DNA of 23,442 bases from positions 1-23,442 of the forward strand of contig CAKPBH010000023.1 in assembly GCA_934140355.1 (NCBI GenBank), in the 5' to 3' direction. The stretch is from an uncultured Bacilli bacterium. Lineage in GTDB: Bacteria > Bacillota_I > Bacilli_A > RF39 > UBA660. A program made the position numbers and the translations under genes. Shown here in pieces: positions 13,996-19,712 of this stretch. The notes below the pieces were generated by a model. That model was not told the origin of the DNA, ran no database searches, and saw nothing but the letters and a program-made list of their open reading frames with translations. The stretch's first letter is position 1; each line of letters begins with the position of its first letter.

Positions 13996-14325
13996 ATGGC
14001 AAAAATAAGTACAGAATTTCGAAAAGGTGTCTTTTTTGTAAGACTAGTAGGGAGGAACGGTAATGAAAGTGAGATAAAAAGTATCATTGAACTAATAGAG
14101 GAGTTTGGAATAAATAATATTGTCATTAATTTAACCAAATTAAATAGCCTCTCTCTAGAAATGATACAAAGATTAAATGAATTCTTAAAAGAAAAATCAA
14201 AAGAAAAGAATTTATTTCTTATCTATAATCAAAATAAATCAAGAATATTTGAAGGAAAATTTCCTATGATTGAGAAAGAAATAGATGTCTATTCTATTTT
14301 AAGAGAGAAATTAAATCATTCTTAA
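13996..14325 (+). CDS. STAS-domain protein, SpoIIAA-like
   Basis: A 109-residue single STAS domain, the size of SpoIIAA (117), the anti-anti-sigma factor that releases sigma-F from SpoIIAB. The strand/helix order aligns over most of the length: VFFVRLVG, then NNIVINLTKL against RHIVLNLEDL of SpoIIAA, and NLFLIY. The phospho-acceptor motif DSSGL is not recognisable; that position reads SLEMI, so the usual regulatory serine is lost or displaced by one residue. It lies directly before the SigF-like gene, under Spo0A boxes, so it is very probably the spoIIAA orthologue in a diverged form. No spoIIAB gene lies between. A role other than classic partner switching is possible. Confidence 0.72.
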   Translation: MAKISTEFRKGVFFVRLVGRNGNESEIKSIIELIEEFGINNIVINLTKLNSLSLEMIQRLNEFLKEKSKEKNLFLIYNQNKSRIFEGKFPMIEKEIDVYSILREKLNHS

Positions 14326-14369
14326 AAATCACAAAATAAGAAATAAATTCCAAAGAAAGAGAATATTTT

Positions 14370-15050
14370 ATGAATGATACCGTACTAATAGACTTAATTA
14401 AAGAAAACAAAGGATTAATTTGTTCAATTATTAATAAATATACCAAATATTATGAATTCGATGACTTATATCAAGTAAGTATAATTGGCATAATGAAAGC
14501 TTATCGTTCATTTGATGCGGGGAAGAATGTAAAAATAACGACTTATATGTATAAGTATATTTTAGGAGAAGTCTTAGCTTTTATTAAAAATTCAAATTTT
14601 GTAAAAACTTCAAGAGACTATCAAAAATTATATAAAAAAATATTAGAAGCAAAGACAATTCTTACTCAAAGACTAATGAAAGAACCAAGCCTGAAAGATT
14701 TATCTTTATTTTTAGAAATAGATGAATCTTTATTAATCGATGTTTTAAGATGCCAAGAGAGGGTGAAAAGTTTAGATGAAGTCGTTAGTGATGACGGGAA
14801 AACATTAACACTTCTAGACCAAATAGCGGATACATACAATGATTCGAATCTTTATTTGGATAACATTTCTCTAAAAGAAGGTCTAAATAGCCTAACCAAA
14901 GAAGAACAAGAGTTAATTAATTTAAGATACTATTGTGACAAAACCCAAAGCGAAATAGCCCAATTTTTTGGTACAAATCAAGTACAAATCTCAAGGAATG
15001 AGAAAAAAATCTTGAAAAAATTAAAAAATAACCTCTGCCAGCCCTTGTAA
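14370..15050 (+). CDS. sigF: Sporulation sigma factor, SigF-like
   Basis: A sigma-70 family protein of 226 residues directing forespore-specific transcription. Region 2 (about 8-80) contains YYEFDDLYQVSIIGIMKAYR and VKITTYMYKYILGEVLAFI, matching the sigma-F/G pattern EPDDLFQIGCIGLLKS...STYAVPMIIGEI. Region 3 (about 95-140) follows. TLLDQIAD (about 150-157) is as in SigF, and region 4 (about 165-222) has LINLRYYCDKTQSEIAQFFG and QVQISRNEKKILKKLK. SigF rather than SigG is favoured by TLLDQIAD and by position after a STAS gene and before spoVA. It is somewhat shorter than Bacillus SigF (255), mainly at the N-terminus. The 44-bp gap to the STAS gene leaves no room for spoIIAB. Confidence 0.85.
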   Translation: MNDTVLIDLIKENKGLICSIINKYTKYYEFDDLYQVSIIGIMKAYRSFDAGKNVKITTYMYKYILGEVLAFIKNSNFVKTSRDYQKLYKKILEAKTILTQRLMKEPSLKDLSLFLEIDESLLIDVLRCQERVKSLDEVVSDDGKTLTLLDQIADTYNDSNLYLDNISLKEGLNSLTKEEQELINLRYYCDKTQSEIAQFFGTNQVQISRNEKKILKKLKNNLCQPL

Positions 15051-15062
15051 TAAAAGGCCTGG
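15038..15062 (+). other. Hairpin at the sigF stop codon
   Basis: CCAG-C-CCTT (15038-15046) faces AAGG-C-CTGG (15054-15062), an 8-bp stem with one C-C mismatch enclosing the stop codon. No T-tract follows, so it may limit readthrough or protect the 3' end rather than terminate. Confidence 0.4.
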
Positions 15063-15068
15063 TAAAAA

Positions 15069-15087
15069 TGTAACCGAATAGGTTACA
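15069..15087. promoter_or_regulatory. Inverted repeat before the Xre gene
   Basis: TGTAACC, GAATA, GGTTACA: a perfect 7-bp dyad with a 5-bp centre, 47 bp before the Xre start. Size and spacing suit a small Xre dimer acting on its own promoter; that is inference. Confidence 0.45.
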
Positions 15088-15133
15088 TAAAAATACTTGA
15101 TTTTGTGAGAAAATAAAAACTAGGTGATGAAAG

Positions 15134-15388
15134 ATGGGGACTTTACATAGAAGAAATGAAGATACTTACGAAATAATTGCAGCAAATATCAAACGTTTTC
15201 GCAAAGAAGCAAAAATAACACAAGCAGAACTTGCGGATAGAGCACATTATTCTCATGAGTTTATAAGACGCATCGAAGCGCCAAACGGGAAAAAGTATTT
15301 CTCTGTAGATACCTTGGTGCAAATATCAAACGTTTTAAATATTAAGCTGGAAGATTTAGTAAAAGGAATAGGCAATGAAGATAAATAA
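15134..15388 (+). CDS. Small Xre-family helix-turn-helix regulator
   Basis: An 84-residue protein that is almost entirely one Cro/CI-type HTH domain (about 15-78): IAANIKRFRKEAKITQAELA, then HYSHEFIRRIEAPNGKKYFS and ISNVLNIKLEDLVKG. ATG at 15134 follows AGGTGATG. It lies between sigF and spoVAC, a position normally empty or held by spoVAA-spoVAB. It has a candidate operator upstream and its own terminator overlapping its 3' end, so it is a separate unit. A sporulation role is suggested only by location. Confidence 0.9.
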   Translation: MGTLHRRNEDTYEIIAANIKRFRKEAKITQAELADRAHYSHEFIRRIEAPNGKKYFSVDTLVQISNVLNIKLEDLVKGIGNEDK

Positions 15389-15406
15389 ACTTCATTGTTT
15401 TCTTTT
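15373..15406 (+). terminator. Terminator after the Xre gene
   Basis: CAATGAAG (15373-15380) and CTTCATTG (15390-15397) form a perfect 8-bp stem around a 9-nt loop containing the stop codon, followed by TTTTCTTTTT. Confidence 0.85.
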
Positions 15407-15407
15407 T

Positions 15408-15437
15408 GCATATTTTCTATAAAATAATCCCATAATA
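15408..15437 (+). promoter_or_regulatory. Sigma-G-type promoter of spoVAC-VAD-VAE
   Basis: GCATA (15408-15412) matches the sigma-G -35 (GHATR). After 18 bp, CATAATA (15431-15437) matches its -10 (CATXHTA). The spoVA operon is sigma-G dependent in Bacillus subtilis. It lies between the Xre terminator and the spoVAC start. Confidence 0.6.
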
Positions 15438-15452
15438 GTAATGGTGAAGATA

Positions 15453-15893
15453 ATGAATAATAAAGAATATCAGGAATTAGTAAAAAAACATACCCCTAAA
15501 CCTAAAGTAGGAAAAAACGCTGCTATTGCTTTTTTTGTTGGAGGGCTACTTGGAAGTTTTAGTGAACTTTTACAAGAACTTTATGGCTTATGGTTTCATA
15601 TGCCAAGAAAAGAAGCTGGAGTTTTGGTCATCTTAACATTGATTGTAATTGCATCCATTTTAACGGCGTTAGGTATTTTTGATGTGGCTGTTGCTAAAGT
15701 AAAAAGTGCTCTAATTATTCCCATTACTGGTTTTGCCCATTCGATTACTTCTGCAGCCCTAGAATACAAAACGGAAGGCTTTGTTTTAGGAATTGGGGCT
15801 AATATTTTTAAATTAGCCGGCACCGTTATCTTGTATGGAGTAGTTGCCGTATATTTCTTTGGTTTATTAAGAATATTAGTAATGGGAGGATAG
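15453..15893 (+). CDS. spoVAC: Stage V sporulation protein AC
   Basis: Inner-membrane component of the SpoVA channel that moves dipicolinic acid into the developing spore and out at germination; SpoVAC acts as a mechanosensitive channel in Bacillus. The start at 15453 follows GGTGAAG; the ATG at 15441 is in frame but has no binding site. The 146-residue protein has the family segments NKEYQELVKKHTPKPKVGKN, FFVGGLLGSFSELLQELY, GIFDVAVAKVKSALIIPITG and FAHSITSAALEYKTEGFVLG. Four hydrophobic segments are present. It is the first gene of a three-gene operon with spoVAD 2 bp downstream. Confidence 0.95.
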   Translation: MNNKEYQELVKKHTPKPKVGKNAAIAFFVGGLLGSFSELLQELYGLWFHMPRKEAGVLVILTLIVIASILTALGIFDVAVAKVKSALIIPITGFAHSITSAALEYKTEGFVLGIGANIFKLAGTVILYGVVAVYFFGLLRILVMGG

Positions 15894-15895
15894 AA

Positions 15896-16891
15896 ATGAC
15901 AACAATTTATAAAAATGTTTATGTAAAAGAAACAGCCACCATCGCTGGAGGATATGAAGCAAATGGGCCATTAAAAAAATACTTCGACAGAACTTACACA
16001 AAAGATTTATATTTTGGAGAAACTAGTTTTGAAAAAGCCGAAATAAAACTATTAAGAGATGTAACAGCCTTAATTTTACGAAAATCAAGATTAAAAGAAA
16101 AAGAAGTTGACGTCATTATCTCAGGAGATTTAAGCAATCAAATTGCTGCGAGCGACTATGCGATGAGAGACTTCGATATTCCTTTTTTAGGAATTTATAA
16201 CGCTTGTGCTACAAGCAGTGAAGGAATGATTATCGCTGCTAATTTCATCGAAGGCAAAATTTATAAAAAGTGTTTAGTGACAACTTCAAGCCATAATACT
16301 GCTGCCGAAAAGCAATATCGTAATCCTACAGAATACGGAACACCTAAGCCAGATACAGCAACATTTACTGTAACAGGTGGAGCGGCAATTCTTTTAACAA
16401 ATGAAAAGACGAATATTAAAGTAACATCTTCAACCATTGGTAAGGTTATTGATAAAAATACAATGGATGTTAACCATATGGGCGCTGTGATGGCTCCCGC
16501 CGCTGCCGATACAATTTATAGACATTTAACCGACCTAAAAAGAGCCCCAGATTATTATGATTTAATTCTAACAGGAGACTTGGGAATCTATGGAAAAGAA
16601 ATTTTATTAGATTATATGAAAACAGCCTATAATTTAGATATTTCAAAACAATATAATGATTGTGGAACAATGATTTATGATATCAAAAAACAGCCAGTTT
16701 TTGCAGGTGGTTCTGGTCCAGCTTGTAGTGCCTTAGTCAACTTTTCATATATCTATCACTCTCTTAAAGAAAAAAAATTCAAACGTGTCCTTTTAGTACC
16801 AACAGGAGCTTTATTTTCTCCAACATTATTTTTTCAAAAAGAGTCTCTTCCCGCGATTGCTCATGCAATTAGTTTGGAGGTGGTAGAATGA
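15896..16891 (+). CDS. spoVAD: Stage V sporulation protein AD
   Basis: Thiolase-fold protein that binds dipicolinic acid on the spore inner membrane and works with SpoVAC and SpoVAE. The 331-residue length fits the family. VYVKETATIAGGYEANGPLK opens the protein. Other marks are DVIISGDLSNQIAASDYAMR, the thiolase-like Cys segment NACATSSEGMIIAANF, SSHNTAAEKQYRNPTEYG and HMGAVMAPAAADTI. The C-terminal segment contains GGSGPACSA and VPTGALFSPTL. It has no membrane span. GGAGG precedes the ATG. Its stop overlaps the spoVAE start by 4 bp (ATGA), indicating coupled translation. Confidence 0.97.
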   Translation: MTTIYKNVYVKETATIAGGYEANGPLKKYFDRTYTKDLYFGETSFEKAEIKLLRDVTALILRKSRLKEKEVDVIISGDLSNQIAASDYAMRDFDIPFLGIYNACATSSEGMIIAANFIEGKIYKKCLVTTSSHNTAAEKQYRNPTEYGTPKPDTATFTVTGGAAILLTNEKTNIKVTSSTIGKVIDKNTMDVNHMGAVMAPAAADTIYRHLTDLKRAPDYYDLILTGDLGIYGKEILLDYMKTAYNLDISKQYNDCGTMIYDIKKQPVFAGGSGPACSALVNFSYIYHSLKEKKFKRVLLVPTGALFSPTLFFQKESLPAIAHAISLEVVE

Positions 16892-17238
16892 TTTATTTAA
16901 ATGCCTTTCTTTTTTGTGGAACCATTTGCCTGATTTCCCAATTAATTTTAGATAATACCAAATTAACCCCAGGGCACGTTACTTCTCTTTTTGTAATTAT
17001 TGGTGCCTTTCTTGATATTTTTGGAATTTATGATAAATTTGTACTCTATTGTGGAGCAGGAGCCATTATTCCTATCACGTCTTTTGGACATTTACTTATT
17101 CATGGGGCAATGGACACCGCTTCCAAATTAGGTCCACTAGGTCTTGCTTTTGGTGTATTTAATTTAACTAGTGCAGGCATTAGTATCGCTTTAGTCTCAG
17201 CCTTTATTTTATCTTTAATCTTAAAACCAAAACACTAA
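16888..17238 (+). CDS. spoVAE: Stage V sporulation protein AE (AEb type)
   Basis: Small polytopic membrane protein (116 residues) of the SpoVA channel. It has three to four hydrophobic segments, with the family's LTPGHVTSLFVIIGAFLD, FGIYDKFVLYCGAGAIIPIT and SFGHLLIHGAMDTASKLGPL. The start overlaps the spoVAD stop; GGAGG lies inside the spoVAD end. This set, VAC-VAD-VAE without VAA, VAB or VAF nearby, is the minimal form seen in Clostridia. The 3' end converges on the ZIP transporter gene 17 bp away with no clear terminator. Confidence 0.95.
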   Translation: MIYLNAFLFCGTICLISQLILDNTKLTPGHVTSLFVIIGAFLDIFGIYDKFVLYCGAGAIIPITSFGHLLIHGAMDTASKLGPLGLAFGVFNLTSAGISIALVSAFILSLILKPKH

Positions 17239-17255
17239 TCTCTATTCACCATTTT

Positions 17256-18005
17256 CTAAAAATAAAGAAATTTTATCAACATAAATAAAATACCAATAAT
17301 AAACCAAATTCTAGTAAGATGAAAATAAGCATATTCTTTTGAAGTAGGGATTAGCTCTCGAAAAGAAATAAAAAGCATTACCCCCGCAATAAAAGCAAAT
17401 AATAGCCCCAATATCATATTATTAACAAAAGAAACCAAAAATAAGTAAGTAAGAATAGCGCCAAGAGGTTCTGATAAAGCCGAGATGAAAGTATAGAGAA
17501 AAGCCTTGGTTTTTTTCTTGGTTGAATAATAAATTGGAACAGAAATAGAAATTCCCTCAGGAATATTATGAAGGGCAATAGCAATCGCTAAAGAAAGTCC
17601 TAAAGTTGTACTTTTTGTAGTGGAAAGAAAAGTAGCAATTCCTTCCGGAATATTATGAAGAATAATGGCCAGCATCGAAATCACGCCAACTTGATATAAA
17701 GAAGATGTCTCACTCTTCAAATGTATTCCTTTTTCAACAAAAAAAGTAAGGATAATCCCAAGCATTAAAGAAAGAAAGACAAAACAAGGTAAAAGCAAGC
17801 CTAGATGATAATTTTTAAGCATTAAAAAAGATTCCGGAATTAAATCAGTAATCGATACACATAACATTACCCCCGCGGCAAAAGCAAGACTACCAGCAAT
17901 AACTTTATCCTCGTTTTTGATTTTAAATAAAATAGGAATCATCCCAAACATCGTCGCCAATCCAGCCATCGTCGAAAGAAAAAATCCCATCCCCATTTGT
18001 CCCAT
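17256..18005 (-). CDS. zupT: ZIP-family divalent metal transporter (ZupT-like)
   Basis: Imports zinc or other divalent cations across the cytoplasmic membrane. The 249-residue protein has about eight membrane spans. Two HNIPEG motifs at about residues 117-122 and 146-151 supply the binuclear metal site of the GufA/ZupT subfamily, with SITDLIPES and SFRELIPTS as further symmetry-related acidic segments. I place the start at 18005, five nt after GGTGAGG on the minus strand; upstream codons extend the frame by 17 residues but lack a binding site. The gene is alone, converging on spoVAE. A hairpin lies in its upstream region. Substrate choice cannot be read from sequence. Confidence 0.93.
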   Translation of the reverse strand: MGQMGMGFFLSTMAGLATMFGMIPILFKIKNEDKVIAGSLAFAAGVMLCVSITDLIPESFLMLKNYHLGLLLPCFVFLSLMLGIILTFFVEKGIHLKSETSSLYQVGVISMLAIILHNIPEGIATFLSTTKSTTLGLSLAIAIALHNIPEGISISVPIYYSTKKKTKAFLYTFISALSEPLGAILTYLFLVSFVNNMILGLLFAFIAGVMLFISFRELIPTSKEYAYFHLTRIWFIIGILFMLIKFLYF

Positions 18006-18060
18006 AATCCTCACCACTAAAGTATATGAAAAAAGAAAGAAAATAGGATAAAACAAGAAA

Positions 18061-18090
18061 AATACTTAAACTTTTTTAGGGTTAAGTATT
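18061..18090 (-). promoter_or_regulatory. Hairpin upstream of the ZIP transporter gene
   Basis: AATACTTAA (18061-18069) and TTAAGTATT (18082-18090) form a perfect 9-bp dyad. On the minus strand it is followed by TTTTTCTTGTTTT, so it could act as an attenuator in the zupT leader, or as an operator. A second dyad, GGCAAA (18103-18108) with TTTGCC (about 18138-18143), lies next to it. No metal riboswitch was recognised in 18006-18160. Confidence 0.4.
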
Positions 18091-18160
18091 AGGAATAAAT
18101 CTGGCAAAAAAGCACATCCTATTAATGCAAATGAAAATTTGCCAATTTTATGACAAAACA

Positions 18161-18189
18161 TTGACTTTGTGCATAAAATATAGTATATT
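18161..18189 (+). promoter_or_regulatory. Promoter of the type III antitoxin RNA
   Basis: TTGACT (18161-18166), exactly 17 bp, TATATT (18184-18189). Five of six bases match sigma-A consensus in each hexamer. The predicted start is near 18196, about 27 nt before the first repeat. Confidence 0.8.
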
Positions 18190-18222
18190 ACTATTGCATT
18201 AGAAAGAGAACTTTAAGAAGAA

Positions 18223-18327
18223 AATGTTTCTCGCTCCCGGATGGTGCGAGTAATAAATTATTCCGGTCGACAATGTTTCTCGCTCTCGGGTGGCGCGAGT
18301 AATAAATTATCCCGAACGAAAATGTTT
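18223..18327 (+). repeat. Two 49-nt antitoxin repeats with a third boundary motif
   Basis: AATGTTT stands at 18223, 18272 and 18321, exactly 49 nt apart each time. Two complete units (18223-18271, 18272-18320) are therefore bracketed by three copies of the motif, as expected if cleavage at or near it releases two identical-length RNAs. The central TAATAAATTA spacer is identical in both. These are not CRISPR repeats, since no spacers separate them. Confidence 0.9.
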
Positions 18328-18361
18328 AGAAAACTCTATTAATATAATGGAGTTTTCTTTT
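18328..18361 (+). terminator. Terminator between antitoxin repeats and toxin gene
   Basis: AGAAAACTCTATT (18328-18340) pairs with AATGGAGTTTTCT (18346-18358), 13 bp with one G-T pair and a 5-nt loop, followed by TTTT. In ToxIN-type loci a leaky terminator here sets the ratio of RNA to toxin mRNA. Confidence 0.88.
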
Positions 18362-18399
18362 AATTTATGATAGAATTACGAGTAAAGGGAGATGAATTA

Positions 18400-18870
18400 A
18401 TGAAAATTGAAACGGGATATTTATATCATATTAAGGATGAATTTTTTGATGTTGTAAATGACGAAAATTTAATGAGTAATCATGAGCGTGGTAAAAAACG
18501 TCCAACTTATTTTACAATAAAAGATAAAGAGATATTATGGTTTATTCCTCTTAGTAGTAAAGTAGAAAAATATAAAAAGATAGTAGATAAAAAAATAAAA
18601 AAATATGGTGTTTGCAATTCAATTCTTATTAAAGATGTCTTAGGAAAAGAATCAGCAATATTAATTCAAAATGCTTTTCCAACCTTAGAAAAATATATAG
18701 ACCATGTTCATGTTTTAGAAAACGGAGCCCCAGCTAAAGTCATTGATTCAATCTGTGATGAGATTTTCAATAACTTTCTCCAAATGTTAAAATTAAAAAA
18801 GAAAGGTCTTAATTTTTTCTTTACGGATATTGATAAAATTAAACAACAAATGGAAGATGAATTAAAATAA
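18400..18870 (+). CDS. Type III toxin, ToxN/CptN/TenpN-like endoribonuclease
   Basis: Probable RNA-cleaving toxin of a type III toxin-antitoxin system, acting on cellular mRNA and on its own antitoxin precursor. The start at 18400 is 9 nt after AAAGGGA; the ATG at 18367 is in frame but lies just after the terminator without a binding site. The 156-residue protein has the compact family plan: GYLYHIKDEFFD near the N-terminus, RPTYFTI (34-40), and ILWFIPLSSKVEKYKK (45-60). The SSK at 52-54 corresponds, by my own alignment, to the active-site Thr-Ser-Lys cluster of ToxN. It continues with SAILIQNAFPTLEKYIDHVH (85-104) and a helical C-terminus. RPxYF and IPLSSKVEKYK favour the CptN/TenpN branch. 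The upstream tandem pseudoknot repeats and terminator strongly support the call. Antiphage or plasmid-stability roles are known for relatives; the role here is open. Confidence 0.85.
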   Translation: MKIETGYLYHIKDEFFDVVNDENLMSNHERGKKRPTYFTIKDKEILWFIPLSSKVEKYKKIVDKKIKKYGVCNSILIKDVLGKESAILIQNAFPTLEKYIDHVHVLENGAPAKVIDSICDEIFNNFLQMLKLKKKGLNFFFTDIDKIKQQMEDELK

Positions 18871-18882
18871 TATTATTTTATA

Positions 18883-18930
18883 AATTAAAAAAGGAAAAAC
18901 TTTTAATTTAGGGTTCTTCCTTTTTTAATT
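18883..18930. terminator. Bidirectional terminator between toxin and TetR gene
   Basis: A perfect 14-bp stem (18883-18896 with 18917-18930) around a 20-nt loop. The stem has an A-run on one side and T-run on the other, so it can end both the toxin transcript and the converging tetR transcript. Confidence 0.8.
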
Positions 18931-18961
18931 GTAATAAAATTTAATAAATAGAAGTATTTTT

Positions 18962-19534
18962 TTATTTAGATATTTCCAAATCATCAGGAATTAAAATATC
19001 CAAATAGTGGATCATTTCTTCCTTTGTATATTTAAAATCATTAAGCATCCATTCTGTTCCAGCGCTAAATACTGCTCCTAAATAGAAAGTTGCAACGAAG
19101 TTACTAGGAATTTGTACCTTTTTATCAGACTTATCAATTCCCTCAATAATTTCTTTCTTAAAAGTATCATAAATCATATCCATCATAATTCCATTTTTAT
19201 TAGCCTTACCAATCGCAATATAAATTTCTCTCTTTTCTGAAACGTGGTCTAAAAATAAAGAAATCATCTCTAAATAGTATTCTTTTGTATTCTTAATACT
19301 TGTATTCTTCTCTAACTCTTTCTCTAGAGAATCTTTAAGTGTATCAATATAGGAAGAAAGTAGTTCGTATTTATCAGAATAGTGAGAATAAAAAGTAGAG
19401 CGATTGACTAACGCCTTCTCACAAATATCAGAAACCTTGATTTCTTCAAAAGGCATATCACTCATTAATTCAATTAAAGTCTGATAAAGATTATTTTTTG
19501 TTTTAATTACCCTTAAATCGGTCTTTTTGTTCAT
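18962..19534 (-). CDS. TetR/AcrR-family transcriptional regulator
   Basis: A 190-residue repressor-type regulator. The N-terminal HTH (about 8-60) reads LRVIKTKNNLYQTLIELMSD, FEEIKVSDICEKALVNRSTF and YSHYSDKYELLSSYIDTLKD, the typical TetR three-helix domain. The C-terminal helical domain (about 70-190) resembles the DhaS-like TetR C-terminal type common in Bacillota. It diverges from the MMPL transporter gene and most likely represses that operon. It starts after AGGTGATG with a very short leader. The ligand is unknown. Confidence 0.93.
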   Translation of the reverse strand: MNKKTDLRVIKTKNNLYQTLIELMSDMPFEEIKVSDICEKALVNRSTFYSHYSDKYELLSSYIDTLKDSLEKELEKNTSIKNTKEYYLEMISLFLDHVSEKREIYIAIGKANKNGIMMDMIYDTFKKEIIEGIDKSDKKVQIPSNFVATFYLGAVFSAGTEWMLNDFKYTKEEMIHYLDILIPDDLEISK

Positions 19535-19552
19535 TTTACATCACCTATTAAC

Positions 19553-19581
19553 ATTATAGTAACTTAAGATACATTTGTAAA
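19553..19581 (-). promoter_or_regulatory. Sigma-A promoter of the TetR gene
   Basis: On the minus strand TTTACA (19581-19576), 17 bp, TATAAT (19558-19553). The expected start is near 19546, only about 12 nt before the start codon, so the leader holds little more than the ribosome binding site. Confidence 0.75.
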
Positions 19582-19630
19582 GTTATGCAACAAAAATTGC
19601 TTATTTATACAACAATTAATAGACAAATGT

Positions 19631-19660
19631 TTAATAACATACATTAATAACGGTTTGTTA
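19631..19660. promoter_or_regulatory. Direct repeats, candidate TetR operator
   Basis: TTAATAAC occurs at 19631-19638 and 19644-19651, 13 bp apart, followed by TTTGTTA (19654-19660). This lies in the divergent gap between the regulator and the transporter operon, whose -10 may be TATGAT at 19684-19689. TetR operators are usually palindromes, so the assignment is weak. Confidence 0.3.
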
Positions 19661-19712
19661 GTGAATTTTTTAAAAATTTGTAATATGATATCTAGCAAAT
19701 GGAGGTAATATA

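Larger units (their letters stand above)
18196..18361 (+). ncRNA. Type III antitoxin RNA precursor (CptI/TenpI/ToxI-like)
   Basis: A transcript of about 165 nt bounded by a strong promoter and a strong intrinsic terminator, with no reading frame. It carries two 49-nt tandem repeats. In each, CTCGC pairs with GCGAG (18230-18234/18246-18250 and 18279-18283/18295-18299) around an 11-nt loop. Part of the loop pairs with a downstream segment: CCGGA with TCCGG in repeat 1 (18237-18241/18262-18266), and TCGGG with CCCGA in repeat 2 (18286-18290/18311-18315). The two versions differ by compensating changes, which supports a real H-type pseudoknot. The element lies immediately before a ToxN/CptN-like toxin gene. 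Type III antitoxins neutralise the toxin by direct binding of such repeats, which the toxin itself cuts from the precursor. The ends are inferred. Confidence 0.82.

Noticed and set aside
15596..16670. Minus-strand open frames inside spoVAC and spoVAD
   Set aside because: Both are antisense to well-recognised genes and have no family likeness or translation signals.
18223..18327. The 49-nt repeats as a short CRISPR array
   Set aside because: The repeats are directly adjacent without unique spacers, have internal pseudoknot pairing, and lie between a promoter and a terminator next to a toxin gene; no cas genes are present.
18196..18361. The structured leader as a tandem riboswitch
   Set aside because: The pseudoknot motif matches no riboswitch I know, and the gene after it is a ToxN/CptN-like toxin rather than a metabolic or transport gene.
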